Shown here: positions 56,225 through 64,000 of the stretch, one piece after another
Layout: the number at the start of each line of letters is the position of its first letter
How positions within the stretch are numbered: the first letter of the stretch is position 1
NCBI RefSeq assembly: GCF_001029105.3
Contig: NZ_CP011807.3
Coordinates: 4,092,001 to 4,156,000, forward strand
DNA length: 64,000 nucleotides
Reading direction: 5' to 3'
Source of the DNA: Pandoraea faecigallinarum
Lineage (GTDB): Bacteria; Pseudomonadota; Gammaproteobacteria; Burkholderiales; Burkholderiaceae
The notes under the pieces: model-generated
What the model saw: the letters and a program-made list of their open reading frames with translations, nothing else
What the model was told of the DNA's origin: nothing
Databases searched by the model: none
Translations under genes and position numbers: made by a program

Positions 56225-57253
56225 ATGAACCGACGCAACTTCGCCCGCTGGGCCAGCGCGCTCGCCCTCGCCGCCACGACGGCACTTTCCACGCCGGGCA
56301 ATGCGGCACGCGCCGAAGCCAGCACGGTGCGCCTGTCGCACGGCTACGGCATCCTCTATCTGCCGCTGATGGTCATGCGCGATCAGCACCTCGTCGAGAA
56401 ACACGCAAAAGCGCTGGGACTGGGCGACGTGAAGACCACCTGGACGATTCTCGACGGCGGCAACGTCATCAACGACGCCATGCTCGCCGGCAATCTCGAT
56501 GTTGCTGGCACGGGGGCGCCGGGCTTCGTCACGCTGTGGTCCAAGGCGCACGGCATTCCGCGCTCGGAAGTGATCGGGCTGTCGGCACTCTCGACCGGTC
56601 CGCTCTGGCTCAACACGAACAATCCGAACATCAAGTCGCTCAAGGACTTCACGCCGAAGGACAAGATTGCGATTCCGGGCATCAAGACGTCGCTCTCCGC
56701 CGTGTTGCTGCAAATGGCGGTCGCGAAGACATTCGGCATCGAGAATTACGCCAGGCTGGATCCGCAAACGGTCAGCCTGAGCCATCCCGAGGCCGTGAGC
56801 GCACTGCTCTCGGGCAAGACCGAGATCACAGCGCACTTCACCTCGCCGCCGTTCTCATATCAGGAAGTGAAGGATCCGCGCATCAAACGCGTGCTCAATT
56901 CGACCGACGTGCTGGGCAACATCACCATCGATGTGGTCTTCGCGCCGAAGCAGTTCACCGTGCAGAATCCAAAGCTGGTGCAGGCGATTCTGGCTGCGCA
57001 GGAAGAGGCCGCGGCGTACATCGCGAAAGATCACGTCGGCGCGGCGCAAACTTTCCTGCGGGTCTCCAAAATGAATTTGCCGCAAGCCGAGATCGAACAG
57101 ATGCTTGCCGACCCGGGGCTGCAATTCACGACCACGCCGAACGGTCTGATGCAGTACGTCGAATTCATGGGACGGGCAGGCACGATCAAGACGCGTCCGG
57201 CGAAGTGGAGCGAATTGTTCGTGCCGCAAATGGCTGCGCGTCAGGGAAGTTGA
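56225..57253 (+). CDS. ABC transporter substrate-binding protein (SsuA/NMT1-like)
   Basis: This 342-residue periplasmic protein begins with a signal peptide of Tat-like look (MNRRNFARWASALALAATTAL). The mature part has VRLSHGYGILYLPLMVMRDQHLVEKHA, ILDGGNVINDAMLAGNLDVAGTGAPGFVTLWSKA, IAIPGIKTSLSAVLLQMAVAKTFG, HPEAVSALLSGKTEITAHFTSPPFSYQEV, the pattern of NrtA/SsuA/ThiY-like proteins. The cargo (sulfonate, nitrate, pyrimidine or another) is not determinable. GGAG lies 11 nt before the chosen ATG; upstream ATGs exist. Confidence 0.9.
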   Translation: MNRRNFARWASALALAATTALSTPGNAARAEASTVRLSHGYGILYLPLMVMRDQHLVEKHAKALGLGDVKTTWTILDGGNVINDAMLAGNLDVAGTGAPGFVTLWSKAHGIPRSEVIGLSALSTGPLWLNTNNPNIKSLKDFTPKDKIAIPGIKTSLSAVLLQMAVAKTFGIENYARLDPQTVSLSHPEAVSALLSGKTEITAHFTSPPFSYQEVKDPRIKRVLNSTDVLGNITIDVVFAPKQFTVQNPKLVQAILAAQEEAAAYIAKDHVGAAQTFLRVSKMNLPQAEIEQMLADPGLQFTTTPNGLMQYVEFMGRAGTIKTRPAKWSELFVPQMAARQGS

Positions 57254-57370
57254 AGAGCACGCGGCGACGGCGCATGGCGGCGTCCCGGATGTCCGACATT
57301 GCCATGATGCTGCCGTGACGTCGCCCATCATGCGGCGATCACGGCGCCCGCATCATGGCGCTCTGGCGGG

Positions 57371-59290
57371 TCACGCCGGGACAGTTCCGGCAATCGTCGC
57401 GTGCAACGCGCCACGCAACGCATTGCACACCGCCACGGCCTGCGCGTTCAGTAAATCGTCGCGCGTAATGATCGCCTCGGCGGCGGCCCATGCCGGATCG
57501 TCGAGCATGACACTGCGCATCACTCCCGGCAGCACACCGGATGAGAGCGGCGGCGTCGTCCAGATGCCGTCGCGTTTGACGAAGACGCTGCTGCGCCCGC
57601 CCTCGGTCAGTTCGCCTCGATCGTTGAAGAACAGCACGTCGAATGCGCCCCGGGCTTCCGCGGCTTTCCACGCGGCGTCGTAACGGGCGCGGACCGTGGT
57701 CTTGTGACGCAGGAACAGATCGTCGGCGCGCGTCACGCTCGCGGCGTCTGCGAGCAACACCGTAACGCGATCACCGGGTAGCGGTTTGAGGACTCCGTGG
57801 GCGATCGCTGCCGTCCCGTCGTGCGACAGCGCGAGACGCACCCGGTGCATGTCGTCTTCGGGCAAAGCTGCGACAACGGCATCGAGCTGCACACGCAACG
57901 CCGCCTCGTCGAAGGTGAACCCGAAGTAACGTGCGGATGCCTGCAAACGGGCCAGATGCCGGTCGAGATGCGCAACGCCCGTCGCACGCATCGCCCGCAT
58001 CGTCTCGAAGATCTGGAAGCCGGGGTCGAGTGCGCTCAGAAAGCGCGCCTTCAGGCGGCACTCTTCGCGCTCTTCGGCCGCGTTGCTGTCGAGCACGATA
58101 CCGGCGCCCACGCCGAGCCGTCCGCGACGCAACCCGCTCGCGCCCGGCGCATCGAGTTCGAGTGTGCGAATCGCCACCGACAGGCAGAAGTCCCCCAATG
58201 CGGGCGCGTCGTCGCTCCGGGCGTCGAGCCAGCCGATGGCGCCGGTGTACAGCCCGCGCGGCGACGTTTCAAGCTCGCCGATCAATTGCATCGTGCGGTG
58301 CTTCGGGGCACCGGTAATCGAGCCGCACGGGAACAAGGCGCGCAGGACTTCGGCCAACGTGACGGTGTTCGGCAGCGCCGCCGTGACCGTCGAGGTCATC
58401 TGCAGGACACTGGCGAAACGCGTCACTTCGAAGAGTTGGGGCACCTTGACGGAGCCGGGCACCGCGAGACGTCCGAGATCGTTGCGCAGCAAATCGACGA
58501 TCATCAGGTTCTCGGCGCGGTTTTTCCCGTCCGCCGCAAGATCGGCGCTGCGCCGGGCGTCGATGGCAGCGTCGCCGCACGCCGGCGCGGTGCCTTTCAT
58601 CGGCCGCGCCTCGATCCGCCCCCGCGAATGACGCAGGAACAATTCAGGCGACAACGAAAGGATCCCGCGGCCCGGCACGTCCTTCGCGCCGGGCAGCATC
58701 ACCAGCGCGCCATACGGCACCGGCTGACGCGCCCGCAACCGCCGATAGAGTGCAACGGGCGAACCGAACTCGTCGAAATTCAGACGATACGTGTAGTTGA
58801 TCTGATAGCACTCGCCTTGCGAGAGCCATTCGTGAATGCGCGCGATGGCATCGTCGAAAGCCGCATCGCTCACGTCGTCGCGCAATGCGGCGACGCCCGC
58901 GACACCGGGCATGGCGACACTGGCAGGGTCAGCTGCGCGCTGTGCATGCATCGCGCCGGCCGCTTCCTGGCGTGCGAGCCATGCCTGCGTCTGTGCGGCA
59001 TCGAGCCGCCGCAGATCGGAGAACAGCAGCACGCGGAACTGGCCCGGCGCACGGCGCGTCGCTACCGTATGCACGCCATTCAGACGCACACCGAATTCGT
59101 AGTCGGCCAGCAGTACGGCATGCAGGCCACGCCGTGTCGCATCTTCCACTTCGCGGAGCGCGTCGGAAAGCACACCGGGCTCGTCGCAAGTCACCTCGCG
59201 TACGAGCCCGGTATACAGACGCGCCCCGCCGGCCGGATCCGCGCTGTCGTCCAACAGCGCGAACGCGGCCAAAGGCGCTTCATTCTGCAT
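57371..59290 (-). CDS. pabB: Aminodeoxychorismate synthase component I / 4-amino-4-deoxychorismate lyase fusion
   Basis: This 639-residue protein joins PabB and PabC, making p-aminobenzoate for folate. The N-terminal ~430 residues are a chorismate-binding enzyme (GECYQINYTYRLNFDEFGSP, LSLSPELFLRHSRGRIEARPMKGTAPA with the catalytic-Lys MKGT motif, NRAENLMIVDLLRNDLGRLA, FPCGSITGAPKHRTMQLI). The C-terminal ~200 residues are a fold-type IV PLP lyase (LDRHLARLQASARYFGF, FFNDRGELTEGGRSSVFV, SSGVLPGVMRSVML). It starts 4 nt after the dnaJ stop, so it is probably the distal gene of the heat-shock operon. The PabA glutaminase partner is elsewhere. Confidence 0.92.
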   Translation of the reverse strand: MQNEAPLAAFALLDDSADPAGGARLYTGLVREVTCDEPGVLSDALREVEDATRRGLHAVLLADYEFGVRLNGVHTVATRRAPGQFRVLLFSDLRRLDAAQTQAWLARQEAAGAMHAQRAADPASVAMPGVAGVAALRDDVSDAAFDDAIARIHEWLSQGECYQINYTYRLNFDEFGSPVALYRRLRARQPVPYGALVMLPGAKDVPGRGILSLSPELFLRHSRGRIEARPMKGTAPACGDAAIDARRSADLAADGKNRAENLMIVDLLRNDLGRLAVPGSVKVPQLFEVTRFASVLQMTSTVTAALPNTVTLAEVLRALFPCGSITGAPKHRTMQLIGELETSPRGLYTGAIGWLDARSDDAPALGDFCLSVAIRTLELDAPGASGLRRGRLGVGAGIVLDSNAAEEREECRLKARFLSALDPGFQIFETMRAMRATGVAHLDRHLARLQASARYFGFTFDEAALRVQLDAVVAALPEDDMHRVRLALSHDGTAAIAHGVLKPLPGDRVTVLLADAASVTRADDLFLRHKTTVRARYDAAWKAAEARGAFDVLFFNDRGELTEGGRSSVFVKRDGIWTTPPLSSGVLPGVMRSVMLDDPAWAAAEAIITRDDLLNAQAVAVCNALRGALHATIAGTVPA

Positions 59291-59294
59291 GGAA

Positions 59295-60437
59295 TTACTC
59301 GAAGAACTGCTTCACGCGGTCGAACCAGCCCTTCGATTGCGGGCTGTGACGCGCACCGCCTTCCTTCAGGGATGCATCGAAGTCACGCAGCATTTGCTTC
59401 TGGGCGTCGTTAAGCTTGACCGGCGTCTCCACCTGCACGTGAACGTAGAGATCGCCCGGATAGCTCGCGCGCAGCCCCTTGATGCCCTTGCCGCGCAGCC
59501 GGAACGTCTTGCCGGTCTGCGTGCCTTCCGGCACTTCGAAGGTTGCCTTGCCGTGCAGCGTCGGCGCGTCGATGTCGCCACCGAGTGCAGCCGTCGCAAA
59601 CGAGATCGGCATCTGGCAATGCAGATCGTCGCCATCGCGCTCGAACACGTTGTGCGCCTTGATGTGGATTTCCACGTACAGGTCGCCCGCCGGGCCGCCA
59701 TTCACGCCCGGCTCACCGTTGCCGGAGGAGCGAATGCGCATGCCGTCTTCGATACCCGCCGGAATCTTGATCTCCAGCGTCTTGGTCTTCTTGATCTTGC
59801 CCGAACCGTGGCAGTTCGTGCAGGGCTCGGGAATGTAGGTGCCGGTGCCGTGGCACTTCGGGCAGGTCTGCTGAACGCTGAAGAAACCCTGCGACATGCG
59901 CACCGAACCCGCCCCGTTACAGGTCGGACAGGTTTCGGGCTTCGTACCCGGCTTCGCACCGTTGCCGTGGCAGACTTCGCACTCGTCCCAGCTCGGCACG
60001 CGAATCTGCGTGTCGAAACCGTTCGCCGCCTGCTCCAGGGTGATCTCCATGTTGTAGCGCAAATCCGCGCCGCGATACACCTGCGGACCTCCACGGCCGC
60101 CACGAGCGCCGGGACCGCCCTGACCGAAGATGTCGCCGAAGATGTCGCCGAACGCGTCCGCGAAACCGCCGAAGCCCTGACCACCCCCGCCACCGAAGCC
60201 GCCCATGCTCGGGTCGACCCCCGCGTGACCGTACTGGTCGTACGCAGCACGCTTCTCCGGCTCGGAGAGCATCTCGTAGGCCTCTTTGACCTCCTTGAAC
60301 TTGTCTTCGGCGTTCTTGCTGTCCGGATTGCGGTCCGGGTGGTACTTCATCGCCAGCTTGCGATACGCCTTCTTGATCTCGTCGTCCGAGGCGTTCTTGG
60401 CGACGCCAAGGACTTCGTAGTAATCACGTTTGGCCAT
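59295..60437 (-). CDS. dnaJ: Chaperone protein DnaJ
   Basis: DnaJ delivers substrates to DnaK and stimulates its ATPase. The 380-residue protein has the J domain with HPD in [17 protein letters not shown] near residues 26-42, a Gly/Phe-rich stretch ([23 protein letters not shown]), the four zinc repeats [24 protein letters not shown] and CTNCHGSG, and the C-terminal substrate domain. The ATG before [10 protein letters not shown] is the family start. It follows dnaK by 127 bp that contain a hairpin with a T-run. Confidence 0.97.
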   Translation of the reverse strand: MAKRDYYEVLGVAKNASDDEIKKAYRKLAMKYHPDRNPDSKNAEDKFKEVKEAYEMLSEPEKRAAYDQYGHAGVDPSMGGFGGGGGQGFGGFADAFGDIFGDIFGQGGPGARGGRGGPQVYRGADLRYNMEITLEQAANGFDTQIRVPSWDECEVCHGNGAKPGTKPETCPTCNGAGSVRMSQGFFSVQQTCPKCHGTGTYIPEPCTNCHGSGKIKKTKTLEIKIPAGIEDGMRIRSSGNGEPGVNGGPAGDLYVEIHIKAHNVFERDGDDLHCQMPISFATAALGGDIDAPTLHGKATFEVPEGTQTGKTFRLRGKGIKGLRASYPGDLYVHVQVETPVKLNDAQKQMLRDFDASLKEGGARHSPQSKGWFDRVKQFFE

Positions 60438-60473
60438 AACTCTTTCCAATGTTGGCGCATGTCGCCATCAGGC

Positions 60474-60520
60474 AAAAAGCCGGGTCGACATTCTCCGTGC
60501 AGAGAACCTCGATACCCGGC
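60474..60520 (-). terminator. Long hairpin with T-run between dnaK and dnaJ
   Basis: On the minus strand GCCGGGT pairs with ACCCGGC over a 28-nt loop that itself contains a GGTTCTC/GGAGAA inner stem, followed by TTTTT. It lies 45 bp after the dnaK stop and may reduce dnaJ expression relative to dnaK or process the message. Confidence 0.6.
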
Positions 60521-60564
60521 CCACACGCGAAGCACCGGTCGGTGCCCCGCGCGCCACGCACGCT

Positions 60565-62499
60565 TTACTTCTTGTCGTTGACTTCCTTCACTTCGGCATC
60601 GACGACGTTGTCGTCATGCGGCTTGCCCTGCTCGGCGCCTGCGGCACCCGCAGCGCCCGCAGCACCGGCTTGTGCCTGCATGTCGGCATACATCTTCTCG
60701 CCGAGCTTCTGGCTGGCGGTACCGAGCGCTTCGACCTTGGCGTCGATTTCCGCCTTGTCCGAACCGCGCAGCGCTTCTTCCAGCGCCGTGATGGCCGATC
60801 CGATGGCTTCCTTCTCCGACGCCTCGATCTTGTCGCCGTACTCGGTCAGCGCCTTGCGCGTGCTGTGCACCAGCGCGTCGCCCTGGTTACGGGAGTCGGC
60901 CAGCTCGCGTGCCTTCTTGTCTTCCGCGGCGTTGAGCTCGGCGTCCTTCACCATTTGCTCGATTTCCGCGTCCGACAGGCCCGAGTTCGCCTTGATGACG
61001 ATCTTGTTTTCCTTGCCGGTTGCCTTGTCCTTCGCGCCAACGTGCAGAATGCCGTTCGCGTCGATGTCGAAGGTCACTTCGATCTGCGGCGTGCCGCGTG
61101 CGGCCGGCGGAATGCCTTCGAGATTGAACTCGCCCAGCGACTTGTTGCCGGCGGCCATCTCGCGCTCACCCTGGTACACCTTGATCGTCACGGCCGGCTG
61201 ATTGTCGTCCGCCGTCGAGAACACTTGCGAGTGCTTCGTCGGGATCGTGGTGTTCTTCGCGATCATCTTCGTCATCACGCCGCCCAGCGTCTCGATACCG
61301 AGCGAGAGCGGGGTCACGTCGAGCAGCAGCACATCCTTGCGGTCGCCCGAGAGCACCGAGCCCTGAATCGAGGCACCGGCAGCCACGGCTTCGTCCGGAT
61401 TCACGTCCTTGCGCGGATCCTTGCCGAAGAATTCCTTCACCTTCTCCTGCACCTTCGGCATACGCGTCATACCGCCGACCAGAATCACGTCGTCGATATC
61501 GCTGACCTTCACGCCGGCATCCTTGATTGCGGTGCGGCACGGTTCGATCGTGCGCGTGATCAGGTCTTCGACCAGGGCTTCGAGCTTGGCGCGCGTGATC
61601 TTCAGGTTCAAGTGCTTCGGACCCGAGGCGTCGGCCGTGATGTACGGCAGGTTGATTTCGGTCTGCTGGCTCGACGACAGTTCGATCTTGGCCTTTTCGG
61701 CAGCTTCCTTCAGGCGTTGCAGCGCGAGCACGTCCTTCGACAGATCGACGCCTTGTTCCTTCTTGAACTCGCCGATGATGTAGTCGATGATGCGCTGGTC
61801 GAAGTCTTCGCCACCCAGGAACGTGTCGCCGTTGGTCGAGAGCACTTCGAACTGGTGTTCGCCATCCACATCCGCGATTTCGATGATCGAGATGTCGAAC
61901 GTGCCGCCACCAAGGTCATACACCGCGATCTTGCGGTCGCCGCCTTCCTTCTTGTCCAGACCGAATGCCAGTGCGGCCGCGGTCGGCTCGTTGATGATGC
62001 GCTTGACGTCCAGACCGGCGATGCGCCCGGCGTCCTTCGTGGCCTGACGCTGGCTGTCGTTGAAATAGGCCGGCACCGTGATCACGGCTTCCGTCACCGG
62101 CTCGCCCAGGTAGTCCTCGGCGGTCTTTTTCATCTTGCGCAGCACTTCGGCGGAAATCTGCGGCGGAGCCAGCTTCTGGTCGCGCGCTTCCACCCAGGCG
62201 TCGCCGTTGTCGGCCTTGACGATCTTGTAGGGCATCAGCGAGATGTCCTTCTGCACTTCCTTTTCTTCGAAGCGACGGCCAATCAGGCGCTTGACGGCGT
62301 ACAGCGTATTTTTCGGATTGGTCACGGCCTGGCGTTTGGCCGGTGCACCGACCAGAATCTCGCCATCGTCCATGTAGGCGATGATCGACGGGGTGGTGCG
62401 AGCCCCTTCCGCGTTCTCGATGATCTTGACCTGATTGCCTTCCATGACGGCCACGCACGAGTTCGTGGTGCCCAAGTCGATACCGATGATTTTGCCCAT
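60565..62499 (-). CDS. dnaK: Chaperone protein DnaK (Hsp70)
   Basis: This 644-residue Hsp70 begins [21 protein letters not shown] with the ATPase phosphate loop. Further signatures are [34 protein letters not shown] near 195, [14 protein letters not shown] near 336, the linker/substrate-domain phrase [23 protein letters not shown] and the C-terminal EVKEVNDKK. Length and motifs are standard. A sigma-32-like promoter lies just upstream (62573-62600), partly inside the end of the thioredoxin-like gene. Confidence 0.98.
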   Translation of the reverse strand: MGKIIGIDLGTTNSCVAVMEGNQVKIIENAEGARTTPSIIAYMDDGEILVGAPAKRQAVTNPKNTLYAVKRLIGRRFEEKEVQKDISLMPYKIVKADNGDAWVEARDQKLAPPQISAEVLRKMKKTAEDYLGEPVTEAVITVPAYFNDSQRQATKDAGRIAGLDVKRIINEPTAAALAFGLDKKEGGDRKIAVYDLGGGTFDISIIEIADVDGEHQFEVLSTNGDTFLGGEDFDQRIIDYIIGEFKKEQGVDLSKDVLALQRLKEAAEKAKIELSSSQQTEINLPYITADASGPKHLNLKITRAKLEALVEDLITRTIEPCRTAIKDAGVKVSDIDDVILVGGMTRMPKVQEKVKEFFGKDPRKDVNPDEAVAAGASIQGSVLSGDRKDVLLLDVTPLSLGIETLGGVMTKMIAKNTTIPTKHSQVFSTADDNQPAVTIKVYQGEREMAAGNKSLGEFNLEGIPPAARGTPQIEVTFDIDANGILHVGAKDKATGKENKIVIKANSGLSDAEIEQMVKDAELNAAEDKKARELADSRNQGDALVHSTRKALTEYGDKIEASEKEAIGSAITALEEALRGSDKAEIDAKVEALGTASQKLGEKMYADMQAQAGAAGAAGAAGAEQGKPHDDNVVDAEVKEVNDKK

Positions 62500-62572
62500 A
62501 TTAATTTCTCCTAGCGTCCTTTGCGTCTTTCCGTAGGGCGTGTCGCCCGTTCAATTCATTGATCTGCACGGG

Positions 62573-62600
62573 ATATGGGTGCAGCGCGGAACATTTCAAG
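62573..62600 (-). promoter_or_regulatory. Sigma-32 (heat-shock) promoter of dnaK
   Basis: On the minus strand CTTGAAA (62600-62594), 13 bp, then ACCCATAT (62580-62573) matches the CTTGAAA-N13-CCCCATnT consensus in all but one position. The transcript would start about 67 nt before the dnaK ATG. The -35 overlaps the preceding stop codon region. Confidence 0.75.
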
Positions 62601-63024
62601 ACCCTTTTTGCAGCCCGGTTTTGCTCCCCGCCGCCGCGATCTTGTCGCGGGCGGCGGCCACCGCCAGCCGGAACTGGGGCAGGCCATGCCAGCCGGTCGC
62701 CCGGCCCAGCTTCTTACCTGCGTGGAAAAAGAAAAACGTCGGCACCCCATGCAGGGCGAAGCGACGTGCGAGCGCCATGTCGGCGTATACGTTGGCGTGG
62801 TACCAGCGTAGCCCCAGCGCGTCGATGGCCTCGCGTTGCGCAAGCATGGTTTTCTTGGCGACTTCGCAGTTAAAGCAATCGACGCCCCAGAAAAACACGA
62901 CGGCGAGGCCGTCCCCCGCTTCACGCAATCCTTCGTCGAACGTCTGTGCGCTCAGTTCGCGCATCGAAAACGCTTCGAAGGCCGTGCCGTCCACGCCTTT
63001 CATGCCCGGAAGATCGCCTGCCAT
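62596..63024 (-). CDS. Thioredoxin-family protein with CFNC active site
   Basis: This 142-residue thioredoxin-fold protein has WGVDCFNCEVAKKTML (CFNC in place of CGPC) near residue 52, and the cis-Pro loop in FALHGVPTFFFFHAGKKLG. No signal peptide is seen, so it is cytoplasmic. It lies between grpE and dnaK on the same strand, a position I associate with Burkholderiales, suggesting a redox link to heat-shock protein repair; this is inference. The ATG before AGDLPGMKG is chosen; a longer frame upstream to 63147 overlaps the gap with grpE. Confidence 0.82.
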   Translation of the reverse strand: MAGDLPGMKGVDGTAFEAFSMRELSAQTFDEGLREAGDGLAVVFFWGVDCFNCEVAKKTMLAQREAIDALGLRWYHANVYADMALARRFALHGVPTFFFFHAGKKLGRATGWHGLPQFRLAVAAARDKIAAAGSKTGLQKGS

Positions 63025-63178
63025 GGTGGAAAGCCCCTGAAATCTCCGATGTCCCCGCGCCCCGCTGCCTGTACTGCGCGTGCCGCCATCCCTGCGCTCG
63101 GAGCATCGAAGTCTGCCATGATGGCAAGGTATCGAGCCCCGGAACACGGACAGGGTGACGTCGGGACGACCTGGCGGC

Positions 63179-63724
63179 TTACTTGCCCGCAGCCACGGTC
63201 ACGAGTGCCGGACGCAACACGCGGTCGGCAATCAGATACCCCTTTTGCAGCACGGCCACGACGGTATTCGGCTCCTGATCGGCCGGCACCATCGAAATGG
63301 CCTGATGCTGATGCGGGTCGAACTTCGCGCCGGCGGGGTCGATGACCGACACCTTGCTGCGCTCGAGCGCCGACACCAGTTGGCGAAGCGTCAGTGCGAC
63401 GCCTTCTTGCAGCTTGGCCACGTCGCCGCTCTTGTCGGCAGCGGCGGCTTCCAGGCTGTCGATGACCGGCAGAAGGTTCTCGGCAAAGCTCTCGACGGCG
63501 AATTTACGGGCCTTGGCCACTTCCTCTTCCGCACGGCGGCGGACGTTTTCCATTTCGGCGCGGGCCCGCAGGGCGTCGTCGCGCAGGGCAGCCGCTTCGG
63601 CCTGAGCCGCCTGAAGCTGCGCCTCGACCGAGGGCAGCGCGTCGTTCGCGAGCGCAGCGTCGGTCGGGGCCGCTTCGGCCTGGGACGGAATCGGCTGATC
63701 GGGAGTGTTTTGCTGTTCAGTCAT
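63179..63724 (-). CDS. grpE: Nucleotide exchange factor GrpE
   Basis: GrpE drives ADP release from DnaK. The 181-residue protein has an acidic, Gln/Ala-rich N-terminus, a long coiled-coil helix ([31 protein letters not shown]) and the beta domain with [43 protein letters not shown], which includes the family signature. It is the first gene of the minus-strand grpE-trx-dnaK-dnaJ operon and has a sigma-32-like promoter 70-100 bp upstream. Confidence 0.96.
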   Translation of the reverse strand: MTEQQNTPDQPIPSQAEAAPTDAALANDALPSVEAQLQAAQAEAAALRDDALRARAEMENVRRRAEEEVAKARKFAVESFAENLLPVIDSLEAAAADKSGDVAKLQEGVALTLRQLVSALERSKVSVIDPAGAKFDPHQHQAISMVPADQEPNTVVAVLQKGYLIADRVLRPALVTVAAGK

Positions 63725-63794
63725 GAGCTTGAGTCGTCAAAAGGTTCTTGCAGCGCACCACAACGATGCGCCGCCTGTTCAAATCCCTTTGGAT

Positions 63795-63821
63795 AGTCGG
63801 GGCGTTCACACCGATTTCAAG
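63795..63821 (-). promoter_or_regulatory. Sigma-32 (heat-shock) promoter of grpE
   Basis: On the minus strand CTTGAAA (63821-63815), 12 bp, then CCCCGACT (63802-63795) approximates the heat-shock consensus. The start site would lie about 64 nt before the grpE ATG. No CIRCE-type repeat was seen. The remainder to 64000 shows no supported gene. Confidence 0.65.
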
Positions 63822-64000
63822 AGCTGGCGGGCATTCTGTGCGCCATACCGGTGCGCGCCGCGTGCCGGTAAATATCCGGTTACACGCGTTACGAGTCCTC
63901 TATTGTATCGGCCGTTGCTGCGACCTAACATGAATTACGGTCCGGACGTTGGAAGTGCCCGGTTTGCTGGCTTCCTCCCCGGGCCCGGCCGCTCACCGGG

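Noticed and set aside
57797..59413. 538-codon plus-strand open frame opposite pabBC
   Set aside because: Antisense shadow with no recognisable domain.
60430..62514. 694-codon open frame on the plus strand opposite dnaK
   Set aside because: It is the well-known antisense frame produced by dnaK codon bias in GC-rich genomes; dnaK on the minus strand has complete Hsp70 motifs.

Overview
The window looks like a chromosomal segment of a high-GC betaproteobacterium of the Burkholderiaceae, most likely Pandoraea or a close relative. This rests on gene content and order that I recognise (xseA / exbB-exbD-lpxK-Trm112-kdsB-adk; pcnB-folK-deoxynucleoside kinase-panB; grpE-thioredoxin-dnaK-dnaJ; rpsT beside murJ; a DUF3579 gene beside argF) and on codon use; no search was run. 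Most of it is core housekeeping DNA. I see no rRNA, tRNA, insertion sequence, prophage or CRISPR array.

Layout. 1-4.6 kb is accessory: the front part of a NagAa-type aromatic-ring oxygenase reductase (cut by the window edge) divergent from a NahR/NagR-like LysR regulator, then an SDR/LysR divergent pair, a VOC protein and an unknown secreted protein. 4.6-9.7 kb holds icd, a RluE-type pseudouridine synthase, two tandem tiny secreted Lys/Ala-rich proteins, a DUF192 protein, an HD-GYP protein and sodB. 9.9-16 kb holds xseA divergent from an envelope/LPS operon (exbB, exbD, lpxK, Trm112-like, kdsB) followed by adk. 16-37.8 kb is mixed housekeeping: SDR, Mpo1-like, SirB1, murJ, rpsT, DUF3579, argF, ppnP, patatin, murB, yajQ, plsY, ybaK, an AMP-forming ligase, xerD, queG, tsaE, amiC, DedA, mutL, miaA.

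38-45.7 kb is the main accessory block: a complete PotABCD-type ABC importer followed by a creatinase/prolidase-fold protein, a COG1228-type amidohydrolase and a LysR regulator, all on the + strand. It reads as an uptake-and-hydrolysis system for a small amide or dipeptide-like compound. 45.7-52 kb holds purM divergent from hda, then HAD phosphatase, pcnB, folK, deoxynucleoside kinase and panB. 52-57.3 kb holds a TctDE-type two-component system divergent from a NitT/TauT-type ABC importer. 57.4-63.7 kb is the minus-strand heat-shock operon grpE-trx-dnaK-dnaJ, with a pabB-pabC fusion gene 4 nt behind dnaJ; two good sigma-32-type promoters sit in front of grpE and dnaK.

The points most worth a second look are: amiC is frameshifted exactly at a (GCGCC)3 repeat, and losing one unit restores the catalytic C-terminus; the 447-bp xseA-exbB gap holds a perfect DnaA box, near-matches and an IHF consensus site; the same 12-bp palindrome TCTTATATAAGA occurs in front of icd and in the DUF3579/argF gap; the 38-45.7 kb importer/hydrolase cluster contains an M24 protein with altered metal ligands; and several genes have a -10-like hexamer 6-9 nt before the start codon with no Shine-Dalgarno, suggesting leaderless mRNAs.
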